A stretch of DNA of 64,000 nt from 630D-37 sp037478835 (GTDB lineage Bacteria; Chloroflexota; Anaerolineae; Anaerolineales; Villigracilaceae), in contig JBBFLV010000005.1 in the NCBI GenBank assembly GCA_037478835.1, positions 62,001-126,000 on the forward strand, in the 5' to 3' direction. A program made the translations under genes and the position numbers. Positions 25,952 through 33,577 of the stretch are shown here, piece after piece. The stretch's first letter is position 1. Every line of letters begins with the position of its first letter. A model generated the notes under the pieces. The model was not told the DNA's origin and made no database searches. It saw only the letters and a list, made by a program, of their open reading frames with translations.

Positions 25952-26224
25952 ATAGGACACGGATAGACACGGATGCTACGGATAGGGCTTTTGATTGTTC
26001 TAATTTGGCGGAAGATCAGTCTCATTACGTACCAACTGGGAAGATTTAGGCACAGAATGATTGAGAGGATTTAAGCGGGGCGACCGGCCGGTTGCCGCGC
26101 ACACCAGAATGACGGTCGGGTTTCTCCCAGGATTCGGATCGAGCACCCTGCATTCCCTATTTTTGCGGTTATATATCTAAAAATCCGTGTTTATCCGTGC
26201 GATTCGCGTTCATCCGTGTCCTAT
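25952..26224. repeat. Inverted-repeat-bounded segment, MITE-like
   Basis: ATAGGACACGGAT (25952-25964) is answered by its exact reverse complement ATCCGTGTCCTAT (26212-26224). Further ACGGAT or ATCCGT copies lie just inside each end. No transposase frame lies between, and no clear target duplication was found. It could be a non-autonomous element remnant or two copies of a dispersed ATCCGTGT repeat in opposite directions. Confidence 0.5.
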
Positions 26225-26233
26225 TGGATTGGG

Positions 26234-27784
26234 TTATACGTTCAACAATCCCGGCTTGGGGCGATATTGCAGCGCTTCTGCCAGATGGGTGGGCTGAATT
26301 TGCTCGCTGCCGGCCAGATCGGCGATGGTGCGCGCCACTTTGAGCAGGCGGTGATAGGCGCGCGCCGAAAGGTTCATCTGGGCCATGGCCAATCGCATGA
26401 GCTGTTCTCCCTGCTCGTTCAATCGGCAAAATTGACGCACCTCGCTCAATCCCATATCGGCATTGGAGAGGATCGGCGAGTCTCTGCCATCGTTGATGGA
26501 GGCGAAACGTCGCTGCTGGATTTCGCGGGCGCGCTGCACGCGCTCGCGGATCACCGCCGAAGGTTCGCCCAGCCGATCGGCGGCCAGTTTGTCGTAATCC
26601 ACCCGTGGCACTTCGATATGGATATCAATGCGATCCAGCAAGGGGCCGGAGATGCGCTTCTGATACTTTGTGACCGCGGCCGGCGCGCAGGTGCAGGCCT
26701 TGAGCGGATCGCCGTAGTACCCGCAGGGACACGGATTCATCGCTGCGACCAGCTGGAAGTTGGCGTGGAAGGTCAGCGACCCTTGAGCGCGGCTGATGGT
26801 GACCACTTTATCTTCCATCGGCTGGCGCAGTACCTCCAGCACGCGCATGCCGAATTCCGGTAGTTCATCCAGGAAAAGCACCCCACGATGCGCCAGGGAG
26901 ATTTCGCCAGGCCCTGGGATGTTGCCACCTCCCACCAGCCCGGCATGGCTGATGGTGTGATGCGGGGCGCGGAACGGGCGCTGGCGGATCAACGGCACAC
27001 CGGGGGGCAGCTGATCGGCGACCGAGTAGATGCGGGTGACTTCCAGCGCTTCTTCGATCGTCATCGGTGGCAGGATGCCCGGTAGGGCACGCGCCAGCAG
27101 GGTTTTGCCGGCGCCGGGGCTGCCGATCATGAGCACGTTATGCCCGCCGGCAGCCGCCACCTCGAGGGCGCGTTTGGCATGTTCCTGCCCTTTGATTTCG
27201 GCAAAATCCACCGGCGTATAGAGTAGCGGTTGCTCTTCTTCCGTGGGCGAGGCCCGATAAGGAGCGATCGGATGGGTGCCGTTGAGGTGCTGTACCAGCG
27301 CCGCTAAGGAAGCGACCGGGATCACTTCCAAATCGGGGATCAGGGCCGCTTCGGCGGCATCGGCTTCGGGAACGAGGATGCGCCGGAATCCCTGTTCGCG
27401 TGCCGCCGCGGCCATGGGCAGCACGCCGCGTACGTGGCGCACCAGCCCATCCAGCGAGAGCTCGCCCACGACCAGAGTCCCATCCAGCGCAGAAGGAGGG
27501 ATGACCCCGGTCAGAATGAGAACTCCTAAGGCGATCGGGAGGTCGTAGGCCGCGCCTTCCTTACGGACCGAGGCCGGTGCCAGGTTGACGACGACGCGCC
27601 GCCGCGGGAAAGGCAGGCCGGCGTTGCGGATGGCCGTCTGTACCCGTTCGCGGCTTTCTTGGACGGCGGCATCCGGCAAACCGACGATCACCACTCCCCC
27701 CATGCCGGCGGTGTAGTCCACCTCCACTTCGATGATCACCCCATCCAGGCCGATCACGGCACAGGAATAGACCCTCGCCAGCAT
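26234..27784 (-). CDS. YifB/ComM-family AAA+ Mg-chelatase-like ATPase
   Basis: A 516-residue protein. The N-terminal half is a Lon-protease-like S5 domain (VEVDYTAGMGGVVIVGLP). The AAA+ module has Walker A GSPGAGKT near 213-220, Walker B VLFLDELPEF, the Cys-rich MNPCPCGYYGD insert, and sensor/Arg motifs in GPLLDRIDIHIE. The ComM relative of this family is a branch-migration helicase in natural transformation. It follows the phosphorylase gene by two bases. Function in this organism is inferred from ComM. Confidence 0.92.
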   Translation of the reverse strand: MLARVYSCAVIGLDGVIIEVEVDYTAGMGGVVIVGLPDAAVQESRERVQTAIRNAGLPFPRRRVVVNLAPASVRKEGAAYDLPIALGVLILTGVIPPSALDGTLVVGELSLDGLVRHVRGVLPMAAAAREQGFRRILVPEADAAEAALIPDLEVIPVASLAALVQHLNGTHPIAPYRASPTEEEQPLLYTPVDFAEIKGQEHAKRALEVAAAGGHNVLMIGSPGAGKTLLARALPGILPPMTIEEALEVTRIYSVADQLPPGVPLIRQRPFRAPHHTISHAGLVGGGNIPGPGEISLAHRGVLFLDELPEFGMRVLEVLRQPMEDKVVTISRAQGSLTFHANFQLVAAMNPCPCGYYGDPLKACTCAPAAVTKYQKRISGPLLDRIDIHIEVPRVDYDKLAADRLGEPSAVIRERVQRAREIQQRRFASINDGRDSPILSNADMGLSEVRQFCRLNEQGEQLMRLAMAQMNLSARAYHRLLKVARTIADLAGSEQIQPTHLAEALQYRPKPGLLNV

Positions 27785-27786
27785 AC

Positions 27787-29106
27787 CTACTCCAAGGTGC
27801 TCTCGTCCTCAATCCCGTAGAAGAGCGGCAGAGGGGAGACGGGCGTTTCGCTCCAGGAAAAGGCCTCCTGCAACCTGCGGCGCGCCAGGTCGAGGTCTTC
27901 CTGGCGGTTGGCGTGAATTTCAAAAAGGATCTCTCCTTCTTCCACCCAATCTCCTACTTTATGCGGGATGACAAACCCCACGGCATGATCGATCGGATCG
28001 CCTTTGCGGGCACGGCCGGCGCCGAGCAGCACGGCCGTTTCGCCGATCGTGCGGGCGTGAATGGTCGCAAGATAGCCGCTGCGCGGCGCCGGGACTTGTT
28101 CGATCCAACGGGCGCGCGGCAATCGCTCCGGTTCATCTACATAGCGCACATCTCCACCCTGTGCTTGCACCAATCGGCGGAACATCTCCCAGGCGGCGCC
28201 GGAGTGCAACGCCTGATCGAGCAACGGCTGCGCTTCTTCCAGGCTGTTTGCCTTCTTCCCCAGCACGAGCATATGGGCGGCGATGTGACGGCAATGCTCA
28301 TAGAAGTCCTTCGGCCCTTCACCCCGCAAGGTCTGGATCGCCTCGCGCACCTCCAGCGCATTGCCGACGGCATGGCCGAGGGGTTGATTCATATCCGAGA
28401 GCACGGCCACCGTGCGCCGACCGACCTGTTTGCCGATGGAGACCATCAGCCGCGCCAGGGCGCGGGCGCGTTCAAGGGTCTCCATAAAAGCGCCGTTGCC
28501 GCATTTCACGTCCAGCACGATCGCCTGGGCACCGGCAGCGATCTTTTTGCTCATGATCGAAGAAGCGATCAGCGGGATCGAATCTACGGTGGCGGTCACA
28601 TCGCGCAGGGCATAGAGCTTGCCATCCGCCGGAGCCAGATCGAGGGATTGACCGGTGAGCACAACACCGACGCTTCGCAACTGTTCGATGAATTCCTGGG
28701 TGCTCAGGTCGACGCGATAGCCGGGGATGGACTCCATCTTATCCAGCGTCCCGCCGCTGAAGCCGAGGCCGCGCCCGGACATTTTTCCCACCGGAAGTCC
28801 ACAGGCCGCCACCCAGGGCAAGACCACCAGCGAGGTCTTATCCCCCACGCCGCCGGAAGAGTGCTTATCCACTGCGATCTCGACCACGTTGCTCAGGTCG
28901 AGCACTTGCCCGGAAAAAGCCATGGCCATCGTCAGGTCGGCCGTTTCCCGCTCGGTCATTCCCCGTAGAAAGACCGCCATTGCCCAGGCCGTTACCTGGT
29001 AATCCGGAATTTCGCCGCGGGTGAAACCCTGAACAAAAAACTCGATCTCCTCCCGCGTCAGTTCTAACCCATCACGTTTTTTGAGGATGATGTCAACGGC
29101 ACGCAT
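27787..29106 (-). CDS. Pyrimidine-nucleoside phosphorylase / thymidine phosphorylase
   Basis: A 439-residue enzyme that splits pyrimidine nucleosides with phosphate to give base and (deoxy)ribose 1-phosphate. Phosphate and nucleoside motifs are clear: DKHSSGGVGDKTSL near 81-94 and MSGRGLGFSGGTLDKMES near 113-130. Length fits the DeoA/Pdp family; sequence alone does not choose between thymidine-specific and broad activity. A TAAAAT box lies six bases before the ATG, without a ribosome site, so the mRNA may be leaderless. Confidence 0.93.
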   Translation of the reverse strand: MRAVDIILKKRDGLELTREEIEFFVQGFTRGEIPDYQVTAWAMAVFLRGMTERETADLTMAMAFSGQVLDLSNVVEIAVDKHSSGGVGDKTSLVVLPWVAACGLPVGKMSGRGLGFSGGTLDKMESIPGYRVDLSTQEFIEQLRSVGVVLTGQSLDLAPADGKLYALRDVTATVDSIPLIASSIMSKKIAAGAQAIVLDVKCGNGAFMETLERARALARLMVSIGKQVGRRTVAVLSDMNQPLGHAVGNALEVREAIQTLRGEGPKDFYEHCRHIAAHMLVLGKKANSLEEAQPLLDQALHSGAAWEMFRRLVQAQGGDVRYVDEPERLPRARWIEQVPAPRSGYLATIHARTIGETAVLLGAGRARKGDPIDHAVGFVIPHKVGDWVEEGEILFEIHANRQEDLDLARRRLQEAFSWSETPVSPLPLFYGIEDESTLE

Positions 29107-29112
29107 GGTTGA

Positions 29113-29118
29113 ATTTTA
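29113..29118 (-). promoter_or_regulatory. -10-like box, possible leaderless start
   Basis: TAAAAT on the minus strand with six bases between it and the phosphorylase ATG. The expected transcription start falls on or next to the initiation codon. No Shine-Dalgarno sequence is present. Confidence 0.4.
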
Positions 29119-29142
29119 CTGCAGGAAGTGGGGTATGTGTTA

Positions 29143-29240
29143 ATGGACCGTGGACGGTGGACGGTAGACGGTGGACGGTGGACCGTAGATGACTGTGGAC
29201 CGTAGACGGTGGACGGTAGATGGCCGTGGACGGTGATGGA
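29143..29240. repeat. Long degenerate 7-bp repeat array
   Basis: About 12-13 units of ACGGTGG, ACCGTAG and ACGGTAG fill almost the whole gap between the phosphorylase and the helicase loader, with two 10-nt irregular units (ATGACTGTGG, ATGGCCGTGG). It is the longest array of this family in the window. Confidence 0.85.
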
Positions 29241-29242
29241 TT

Positions 29243-30652
29243 CTAGCGCTCTTCCGCCTTCTTTTTCCGCCGAGTGGTTTTGCGGGCATGGTAGGGGGGT
29301 GCCGTGATGGCCACGATCTTCACCAGACGCTCATCGAGCAGGCGGCTACGGATGCGCATATCCAGTTCCCCCAGTGCGTCGGCGGCGATCGTGATCACGG
29401 TGGGCAACATGGCATCGTAGCGGTAGTTGAAGAGCTGCGCCAGCTTCTCCCGCACCCAGGGTGTCATGGATTGCGTGCCCAGGTCATCGAGGATGAGCAG
29501 CGGAGCGGTGCGGATCTCCTCAAAGCGGCGATCGAAGGTCACCGTGCTGGAGGGACTAAAGGTGGCGCGCAGGTGATCGAGCAGATCGGGCACCATGATG
29601 AACAGAGGCGGATCGCCCGCCCGTGCCTGTTGATTGGCGATCGCCGCGGCCAGATGTGTCTTGCCGCAGCCGTAATCCCCGGTCAAGACCAGCCAGCCGC
29701 GCGGCTGACGGGCAAATTTCTCGGCTTCTTTGAGCGCTTCTTTCAGACTGCGCTTGGCCTCCGCATCCAGATCCTCGTCCTCGCGCAAAGAGAAGGTTTC
29801 AAACGTCTGACCGGCATGTAGATCGAGGGAGGAAAGTTCCGGGTGCCCCATATCGCTCGTCGGGCGGCGATAATCGGGGGCGCGGATGATCACTTTGGTG
29901 ACCAGCTCCGGGTCCTGCAAACGAGAGCGAATGCGCGGTTCGATCTCATCCAGGCTCAAGTTGGTGGTGATCACCGTGGGCAGACGATTGGTATAGCGAT
30001 AGTTCACGATCTGGAAGAGCTTCTCCTGCGCCCAAGGCGTGGCATTCTGGGTGCCGAAATCATCCAGCACCAGCAGCGTGGCATTGCGAATTTCCTCGAA
30101 GCGCTCTTCAAACGTGGTCTCTTCGGCATCGTAAGCGAAGCGCAGCTGATCGAGCAAATCCGGCACGGTGAGGAAGAGCGTCGGCACCCCATGCTCCACG
30201 GCAAAATTGGCGATCGCCGCGGCCAGGTGCGTCTTGCCGCAGCCGTAGCCCCCCATCAGCAGCAGCCAGCCATCCAGGCGATGGGCGAACTGCTGTGCCT
30301 GATTGAGCGCCATCTCCAGCGATTGTGCTTGCAGCGGGGAAAGCCCGCCGCGTCCCCGCGGTTGAAAAGTCTCAAAGCGCATCTGGCTCAGCTCACTCAA
30401 GCGGCTGAGCGCGAACAACCGCTGGTGCACCTCCTGCGTAATCTCGCGCGTGCGGCAGACACAAGGCTCTAGTTTTCCGAAGCGCGGATGCCCCGGCGGT
30501 ACATCGGCGCGCAGATAGCCCAGGCCGTGGCAATGTGGGCAGTTTGGGTCTCCGGGTAGGTCGCTTCTACTTACGGAGGAACTCGTCGATCTTTCGGCGG
30601 ACGTGCGCGCGGCGATCTGTTTCAGGCTCTCCTCGATCTTGCTTTTCGGCAC
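29243..30652 (-). CDS. Helicase-loader-like ATPase with two DnaC/IstB AAA+ domains
   Basis: A 469-residue protein related to DnaC/DnaI, which load replicative helicase onto DNA. A four-Cys zinc site lies at about 38-66 (CPHC and CVC). Domain 1 (about 90-260) has GGYGCGKTH, LLVLDDFGTQ and ITTN sensor 1; domain 2 (about 285-455) has GDYGCGKTH, LLILDDLGTQ and the same RIRSRL arginine region, but sensor 1 has become TIAA. The two halves align along their full length, so this is an internal duplication. GTG at 30652 is chosen because GGGAGG stands nine bases upstream; an earlier TTG abuts that site. It overlaps the DnaD gene by 86 bp and ends the dnaB-dnaD run. Confidence 0.88.
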   Translation of the reverse strand: MPKSKIEESLKQIAARTSAERSTSSSVSRSDLPGDPNCPHCHGLGYLRADVPPGHPRFGKLEPCVCRTREITQEVHQRLFALSRLSELSQMRFETFQPRGRGGLSPLQAQSLEMALNQAQQFAHRLDGWLLLMGGYGCGKTHLAAAIANFAVEHGVPTLFLTVPDLLDQLRFAYDAEETTFEERFEEIRNATLLVLDDFGTQNATPWAQEKLFQIVNYRYTNRLPTVITTNLSLDEIEPRIRSRLQDPELVTKVIIRAPDYRRPTSDMGHPELSSLDLHAGQTFETFSLREDEDLDAEAKRSLKEALKEAEKFARQPRGWLVLTGDYGCGKTHLAAAIANQQARAGDPPLFIMVPDLLDHLRATFSPSSTVTFDRRFEEIRTAPLLILDDLGTQSMTPWVREKLAQLFNYRYDAMLPTVITIAADALGELDMRIRSRLLDERLVKIVAITAPPYHARKTTRRKKKAEER

Positions 30653-31214
30653 GGCCTTCAACCTCCCAACGTTTCAGAATGCTTTCGATATACTTCCAGT
30701 TCCGTTTGTTGCGTTTTGCGGCCAGGGCGATTGCCTCGGCTACCCACTCGGTAGAATACGTCCGTTCGGCATCCTGCAGCGCATCGGCCAGGATGGGGGT
30801 CAGAGGTCCGATATTGTCCTCGTATAGGCGGAAGAGATTGAGCGGCGGAGGAGGGGGAGGGGTAGAAGAAGACGGATGCCAGCGTCCGCTCCGAAGCGCT
30901 TCTGCCGCTAAACGGCCGCGCGGCGAGTTCAGGAAGTAGAAGCGCCCCGCCTCATGCTCGACCCGGAGCAACGTCCCGCGTGAGACGGCACGTTCCAAAC
31001 CGTGGCGAAAATCTCCCGCCCCGCTGGCCTGAAAATCGTCCTCGCGCAAAAAACGAGCCGCCCCTTGCATGTTCTGAATGCGCCAAAGAGCGTAGAGCGT
31101 CACCTTCAGCTCGTCCAGGTCGTCCATTTGGACGAGCAGGCGGCGGAAGAAGGTATCCGGCAGAGGGGTGAAGGTTTCCTGGGAAGAGAAACCCTCAAAA
31201 GGGCGGTCACTCAT
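30567..31214 (-). CDS. DnaD-domain primosomal protein
   Basis: A 215-residue protein. The N-terminal 110 residues look like a winged-helix DnaD/DnaB N-domain, then a Ser/Pro-rich linker, then a DnaD C-terminal domain (about 128-190: LYEDNIGPLTPILADAL, WVAEAIALAAKRNKRNWKYI, ILKRW), the family's DNA- and helicase-contact module. In Firmicutes DnaD acts with DnaB/DnaI to load helicase. Here it lies between the replicative helicase and the loader, which supports that role. Its start overlaps the helicase gene by eight bases. Confidence 0.85.
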   Translation of the reverse strand: MSDRPFEGFSSQETFTPLPDTFFRRLLVQMDDLDELKVTLYALWRIQNMQGAARFLREDDFQASGAGDFRHGLERAVSRGTLLRVEHEAGRFYFLNSPRGRLAAEALRSGRWHPSSSTPPPPPPLNLFRLYEDNIGPLTPILADALQDAERTYSTEWVAEAIALAAKRNKRNWKYIESILKRWEVEGRAEKQDRGEPETDRRAHVRRKIDEFLRK

Positions 31215-32565
31215 TCGGGTTCACCATGCGGGTAGCGGCATTTTCAAATTTGGCCAGTGATGGCAGGAAGACCAATTCGACGGTGCCTACCGGGCCGTTG
31301 CGGTGCTTGGCAACGATGATTTCGGCAATGTTCTTGCGCGTGGTATCCTTCTCGTATTGATCCGGACGATAGATGAACATCACAATATCTGCATCCTGTT
31401 CCAGGCTACCGGATTCGCGCAAATCGGAAAGCACCGGGCGCTTATCGGCGCGTTGCTCAACGGCACGTGAAAGCTGCGCCGCCGCCAACACCGGCACATT
31501 CAGCTCACGCGCCAGGATTTTGAGGTTGCGCGAGATGTAGGAAACTTCCTGAACACGGTTTTCGGCGCGGATATCGCCGCCCATCAGCTGCAGATAGTCC
31601 AGGATGATCAGGTCGAGGCCGTATTCCATGTGCAGCCGGCGGCACTTCGTGCGCAGCTGGAGCGGCGTGATCGCCGGCGTATCATCCAGGAAGATGTGCG
31701 TATCGGAGAAGACCTCGATGGCATGGGTGAAAAGCGGCCATTCGTCTTCGGTCAACCGTCCGGTGCGCAGGCGCTGGGAGTCAATGCCGGTTTCCTGGGC
31801 GATCAGACGCTGCACCAATTGCTCGTTGGACATTTCGAGCGAGAAAATGGCCACGTGTTTTTTGTGCAGCAGGGCGGCATTGCGCGCGATCGAGAGCAAG
31901 AAACCGGTCTTACCCTGGCCGGGGCGGCCGGCGACGATCAGCAGGTCAGAGGGTTGCAGGCCGGCCAGCAGGCGGTCTAGGTCGATGAAACCGGTCGGCA
32001 CGCCGTAGATGCCCTCCGGGCGGCGTGCCAGCTCGTCAATGCGATCGTAGTACTCGCTGAGCACCGCCGAGATCGGCCGTACATCGTGACGCAAGCGACG
32101 CTCACTGACCGAAAAGAGCGCTTTTTCGGCCTCATCTAGGGCGCGTTCTACCCCTTGTTCTTCATCATAGGCCAGGGAGGCAATCTGATTGGCCGCCTGA
32201 AGCATTTTGCGGCGGATGGAGTGGGCCTCCACCACGCGTCCATAGGCTTCGGCATGGAGCGAGGTCGGCACCTGATTCATCAGGGCCGTCAGGTAGGCGC
32301 TGCCGCCCACTTCCTCCAGATGCCCCATGCGATCGAGCTCTTCGGCCACCGTCAGGAGGTCGATCGGCTGTCGCTGTTCGTGCAGGCGGGTAAAGGCTTC
32401 CCAAATCCAGCGGTTGCGATGGATGTAAAAATCCTCGGCCTGGAGGAAGGAGGCCACATCGTAATAGGCTTCCGGGTTGATCAGGATCGCCCCGATCACC
32501 GCCTCTTCGGCCTCGCGGCTATGAGGGATGCTGGGGACGCCGGTTTCAAGGGAAGGGGAGCTCAT
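31207..32565 (-). CDS. dnaB: Replicative DNA helicase
   Basis: A 452-residue hexameric 5'-3' helicase that drives the replication fork. The N-terminal helical domain (about 10-110, PHSREAEEAVIGAIL) precedes the RecA-like motor with Walker A AGRPGQGKT near 207-215, Walker B LDLIILDYLQLM, and the SRAVEQRADKRP and RESGSLEQDADIV motifs. No intein or long insertion is present. First gene of the primosome run; the start has no strong ribosome site. An 8-bp tandem repeat lies just upstream. Confidence 0.95.
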   Translation of the reverse strand: MSSPSLETGVPSIPHSREAEEAVIGAILINPEAYYDVASFLQAEDFYIHRNRWIWEAFTRLHEQRQPIDLLTVAEELDRMGHLEEVGGSAYLTALMNQVPTSLHAEAYGRVVEAHSIRRKMLQAANQIASLAYDEEQGVERALDEAEKALFSVSERRLRHDVRPISAVLSEYYDRIDELARRPEGIYGVPTGFIDLDRLLAGLQPSDLLIVAGRPGQGKTGFLLSIARNAALLHKKHVAIFSLEMSNEQLVQRLIAQETGIDSQRLRTGRLTEDEWPLFTHAIEVFSDTHIFLDDTPAITPLQLRTKCRRLHMEYGLDLIILDYLQLMGGDIRAENRVQEVSYISRNLKILARELNVPVLAAAQLSRAVEQRADKRPVLSDLRESGSLEQDADIVMFIYRPDQYEKDTTRKNIAEIIVAKHRNGPVGTVELVFLPSLAKFENAATRMVNPNE

Positions 32566-32572
32566 GTTTCGT

Positions 32573-32633
32573 CAGGTGGTCGGGTAGTCGGATAGTCGGT
32601 TAGTCGGGTGGTCAAATGGTCGGGTGGTCACGG
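32573..32633. repeat. Degenerate 8-bp tandem repeat
   Basis: Seven units at an 8-bp step upstream of dnaB: CAGGTGGT, CGGGTAGT, CGGATAGT, CGGTTAGT, CGGGTGGT, CAAATGGT, CGGGTGGT. It is distinct in period from the 7-bp arrays. It occupies the place where the dnaB promoter would be expected. Confidence 0.75.
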
Positions 32634-32655
32634 ATCTTCGGCTACCATCTGCGAT

Positions 32656-32720
32656 TCACCGTCCACGGTCCACGAGTCCCAGGCTGAAGCCCTGGGCTAC
32701 GGTCCACCGTCCACGGTCTA
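32656..32720. repeat. 7-bp repeat copies flanking a REP-like hairpin
   Basis: CACCGTCCACGGTCCACGAG and CGGTCCACCGTCCACGGTCT are complements of the ACGGTGG/ACCGTGG unit and stand on either side of a hairpin at 32678-32696 (CCCAGG...CCTGGG, extendable through GGCT/AGCC with one bulged C). This resembles a dispersed REP-type palindrome set between repeat units. Confidence 0.65.
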
Positions 32721-32730
32721 ATGACAAAAT

Positions 32731-32767
32731 CATCCGCTAATGTGCACGGGAGAGCCATTAGCGGATG
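32731..32767 (-). terminator. Hairpin terminator after the bifunctional nuclease gene
   Basis: CATCCGCTAATG and CATTAGCGGATG are perfect 12-bp inverted arms with a 13-nt loop. On the minus strand the stem is followed by ATTTTGTC, a short T-rich tail. It stands about 25 bp past the stop of the gene at 32792 and likely ends that transcript. Confidence 0.65.
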
Positions 32768-32791
32768 GTTGAGGAAAGGCCGTGGGAGCGT

Positions 32792-33388
32792 TCACCTTTT
32801 TTGAGGAGCATTCGGATCCTCCTCATCGGGCTTCTCCTCATCATCCTCCTCCCCTTTTTTATCCAGCTTTTCCAGGAAATCTTCAAAGATGGAAAGGCGA
32901 TCTTCACTCTCTTCCGGCAGGGAGGCGGGTTCAGGAGAAGGACGGGAGGGGCGGGGCGTTGCGCGTTGTTCCATTCCCTCCTCAGGAGTAATGCTGGCCA
33001 TGTTCATCACCGTCAGTGCAACCAGGATCGGCACTTTGGCGCGCAGGGCCAAGGCAATGGCATCTGAGGGGCGGGAGTCAATATTGACCTCACGACCGTT
33101 GACCTCGGCCACGATGTTCCCGTAAAAGATATCGTTGCGCAAGGAGACAATCTCGACACGTTTAATGCGTGCATTCAGGACGCCGAAGACGTTTTTCAGC
33201 AGATCGTGGGTCAGAGGGCGGATCACTTCCTGTTCCTGTAATGCGATGGTGATGGCCTCTGCCTCATACGGGCCAACCCAGATCGGCAGATAGCGCTCCG
33301 CGTCGATCTCGCGCAGCACGACAATCCGCTGGGGGGACATCAGGCTGGCGCGTACGCTATCAACAACGACCTCAACCATCTCGCTCAT
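32792..33388 (-). CDS. Bifunctional nuclease (BFN/DUF151) domain protein
   Basis: A 198-residue protein. Residues 1-130 match the DUF151 bifunctional nuclease family (VLREIDAERYLPIWVGPYEA, DSRPSDAIALALRAKVPILV), whose plant member cuts RNA and single-stranded DNA; bacterial roles are unclear. The remaining 65 residues are a Pro/Glu/Asp-rich tail without fold signals (DEEKPDEEDPNAPQ). The start is ATG 33388 with AGGAG five bases upstream; a GTG two codons earlier is less well placed. Confidence 0.88.
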   Translation of the reverse strand: MSEMVEVVVDSVRASLMSPQRIVVLREIDAERYLPIWVGPYEAEAITIALQEQEVIRPLTHDLLKNVFGVLNARIKRVEIVSLRNDIFYGNIVAEVNGREVNIDSRPSDAIALALRAKVPILVALTVMNMASITPEEGMEQRATPRPSRPSPEPASLPEESEDRLSIFEDFLEKLDKKGEEDDEEKPDEEDPNAPQKR

Positions 33389-33442
33389 AGGCACTCCTGT
33401 TTCAATTCTAACACGAAACCTGCCGGCTGAGATGAGGGAGTG

Positions 33443-33471
33443 TACCGTAGACGGTAGACGACGGACCGTGG
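33443..33471. repeat. Short 7-bp repeat array
   Basis: Four units (ACCGTAG, ACGGTAG, ACGACGG, ACCGTGG) between the nuclease gene and the ABC permease gene. The rest of this 190-bp gap shows no other feature. Confidence 0.7.
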
Positions 33472-33577
33472 GTGAGAGCGCCGTAGTCGGCGAGCACGGA
33501 GACCGGGTATAGGGCGCGGTCGCAAACGAGAGCAGGCCGGTTGCAACGGATGCGGAAATGGTGACAATTTGGGCTTG

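Larger units (their letters stand above)
25741..26233. other. Intergenic region with repeats, no gene
   Basis: About 490 bp between mscL and yifB that hold no convincing gene. It contains a 7-bp repeat array (25811-25859) and a 273-bp segment bounded by inverted repeats (25952-26224), listed separately. The mscL promoter must lie here; GATTGTAC near 25771 is the only weak -10 candidate. Confidence 0.5.

Noticed and set aside
29143..29240. CRISPR array
   Set aside because: The 7-bp units are contiguous and there are no spacers or cas genes.
29243..30652. IstB-type transposition ATPase of an insertion sequence
   Set aside because: The ATPase family is shared, but there is no IstA transposase or terminal repeat and the gene is coupled to dnaD and dnaB.
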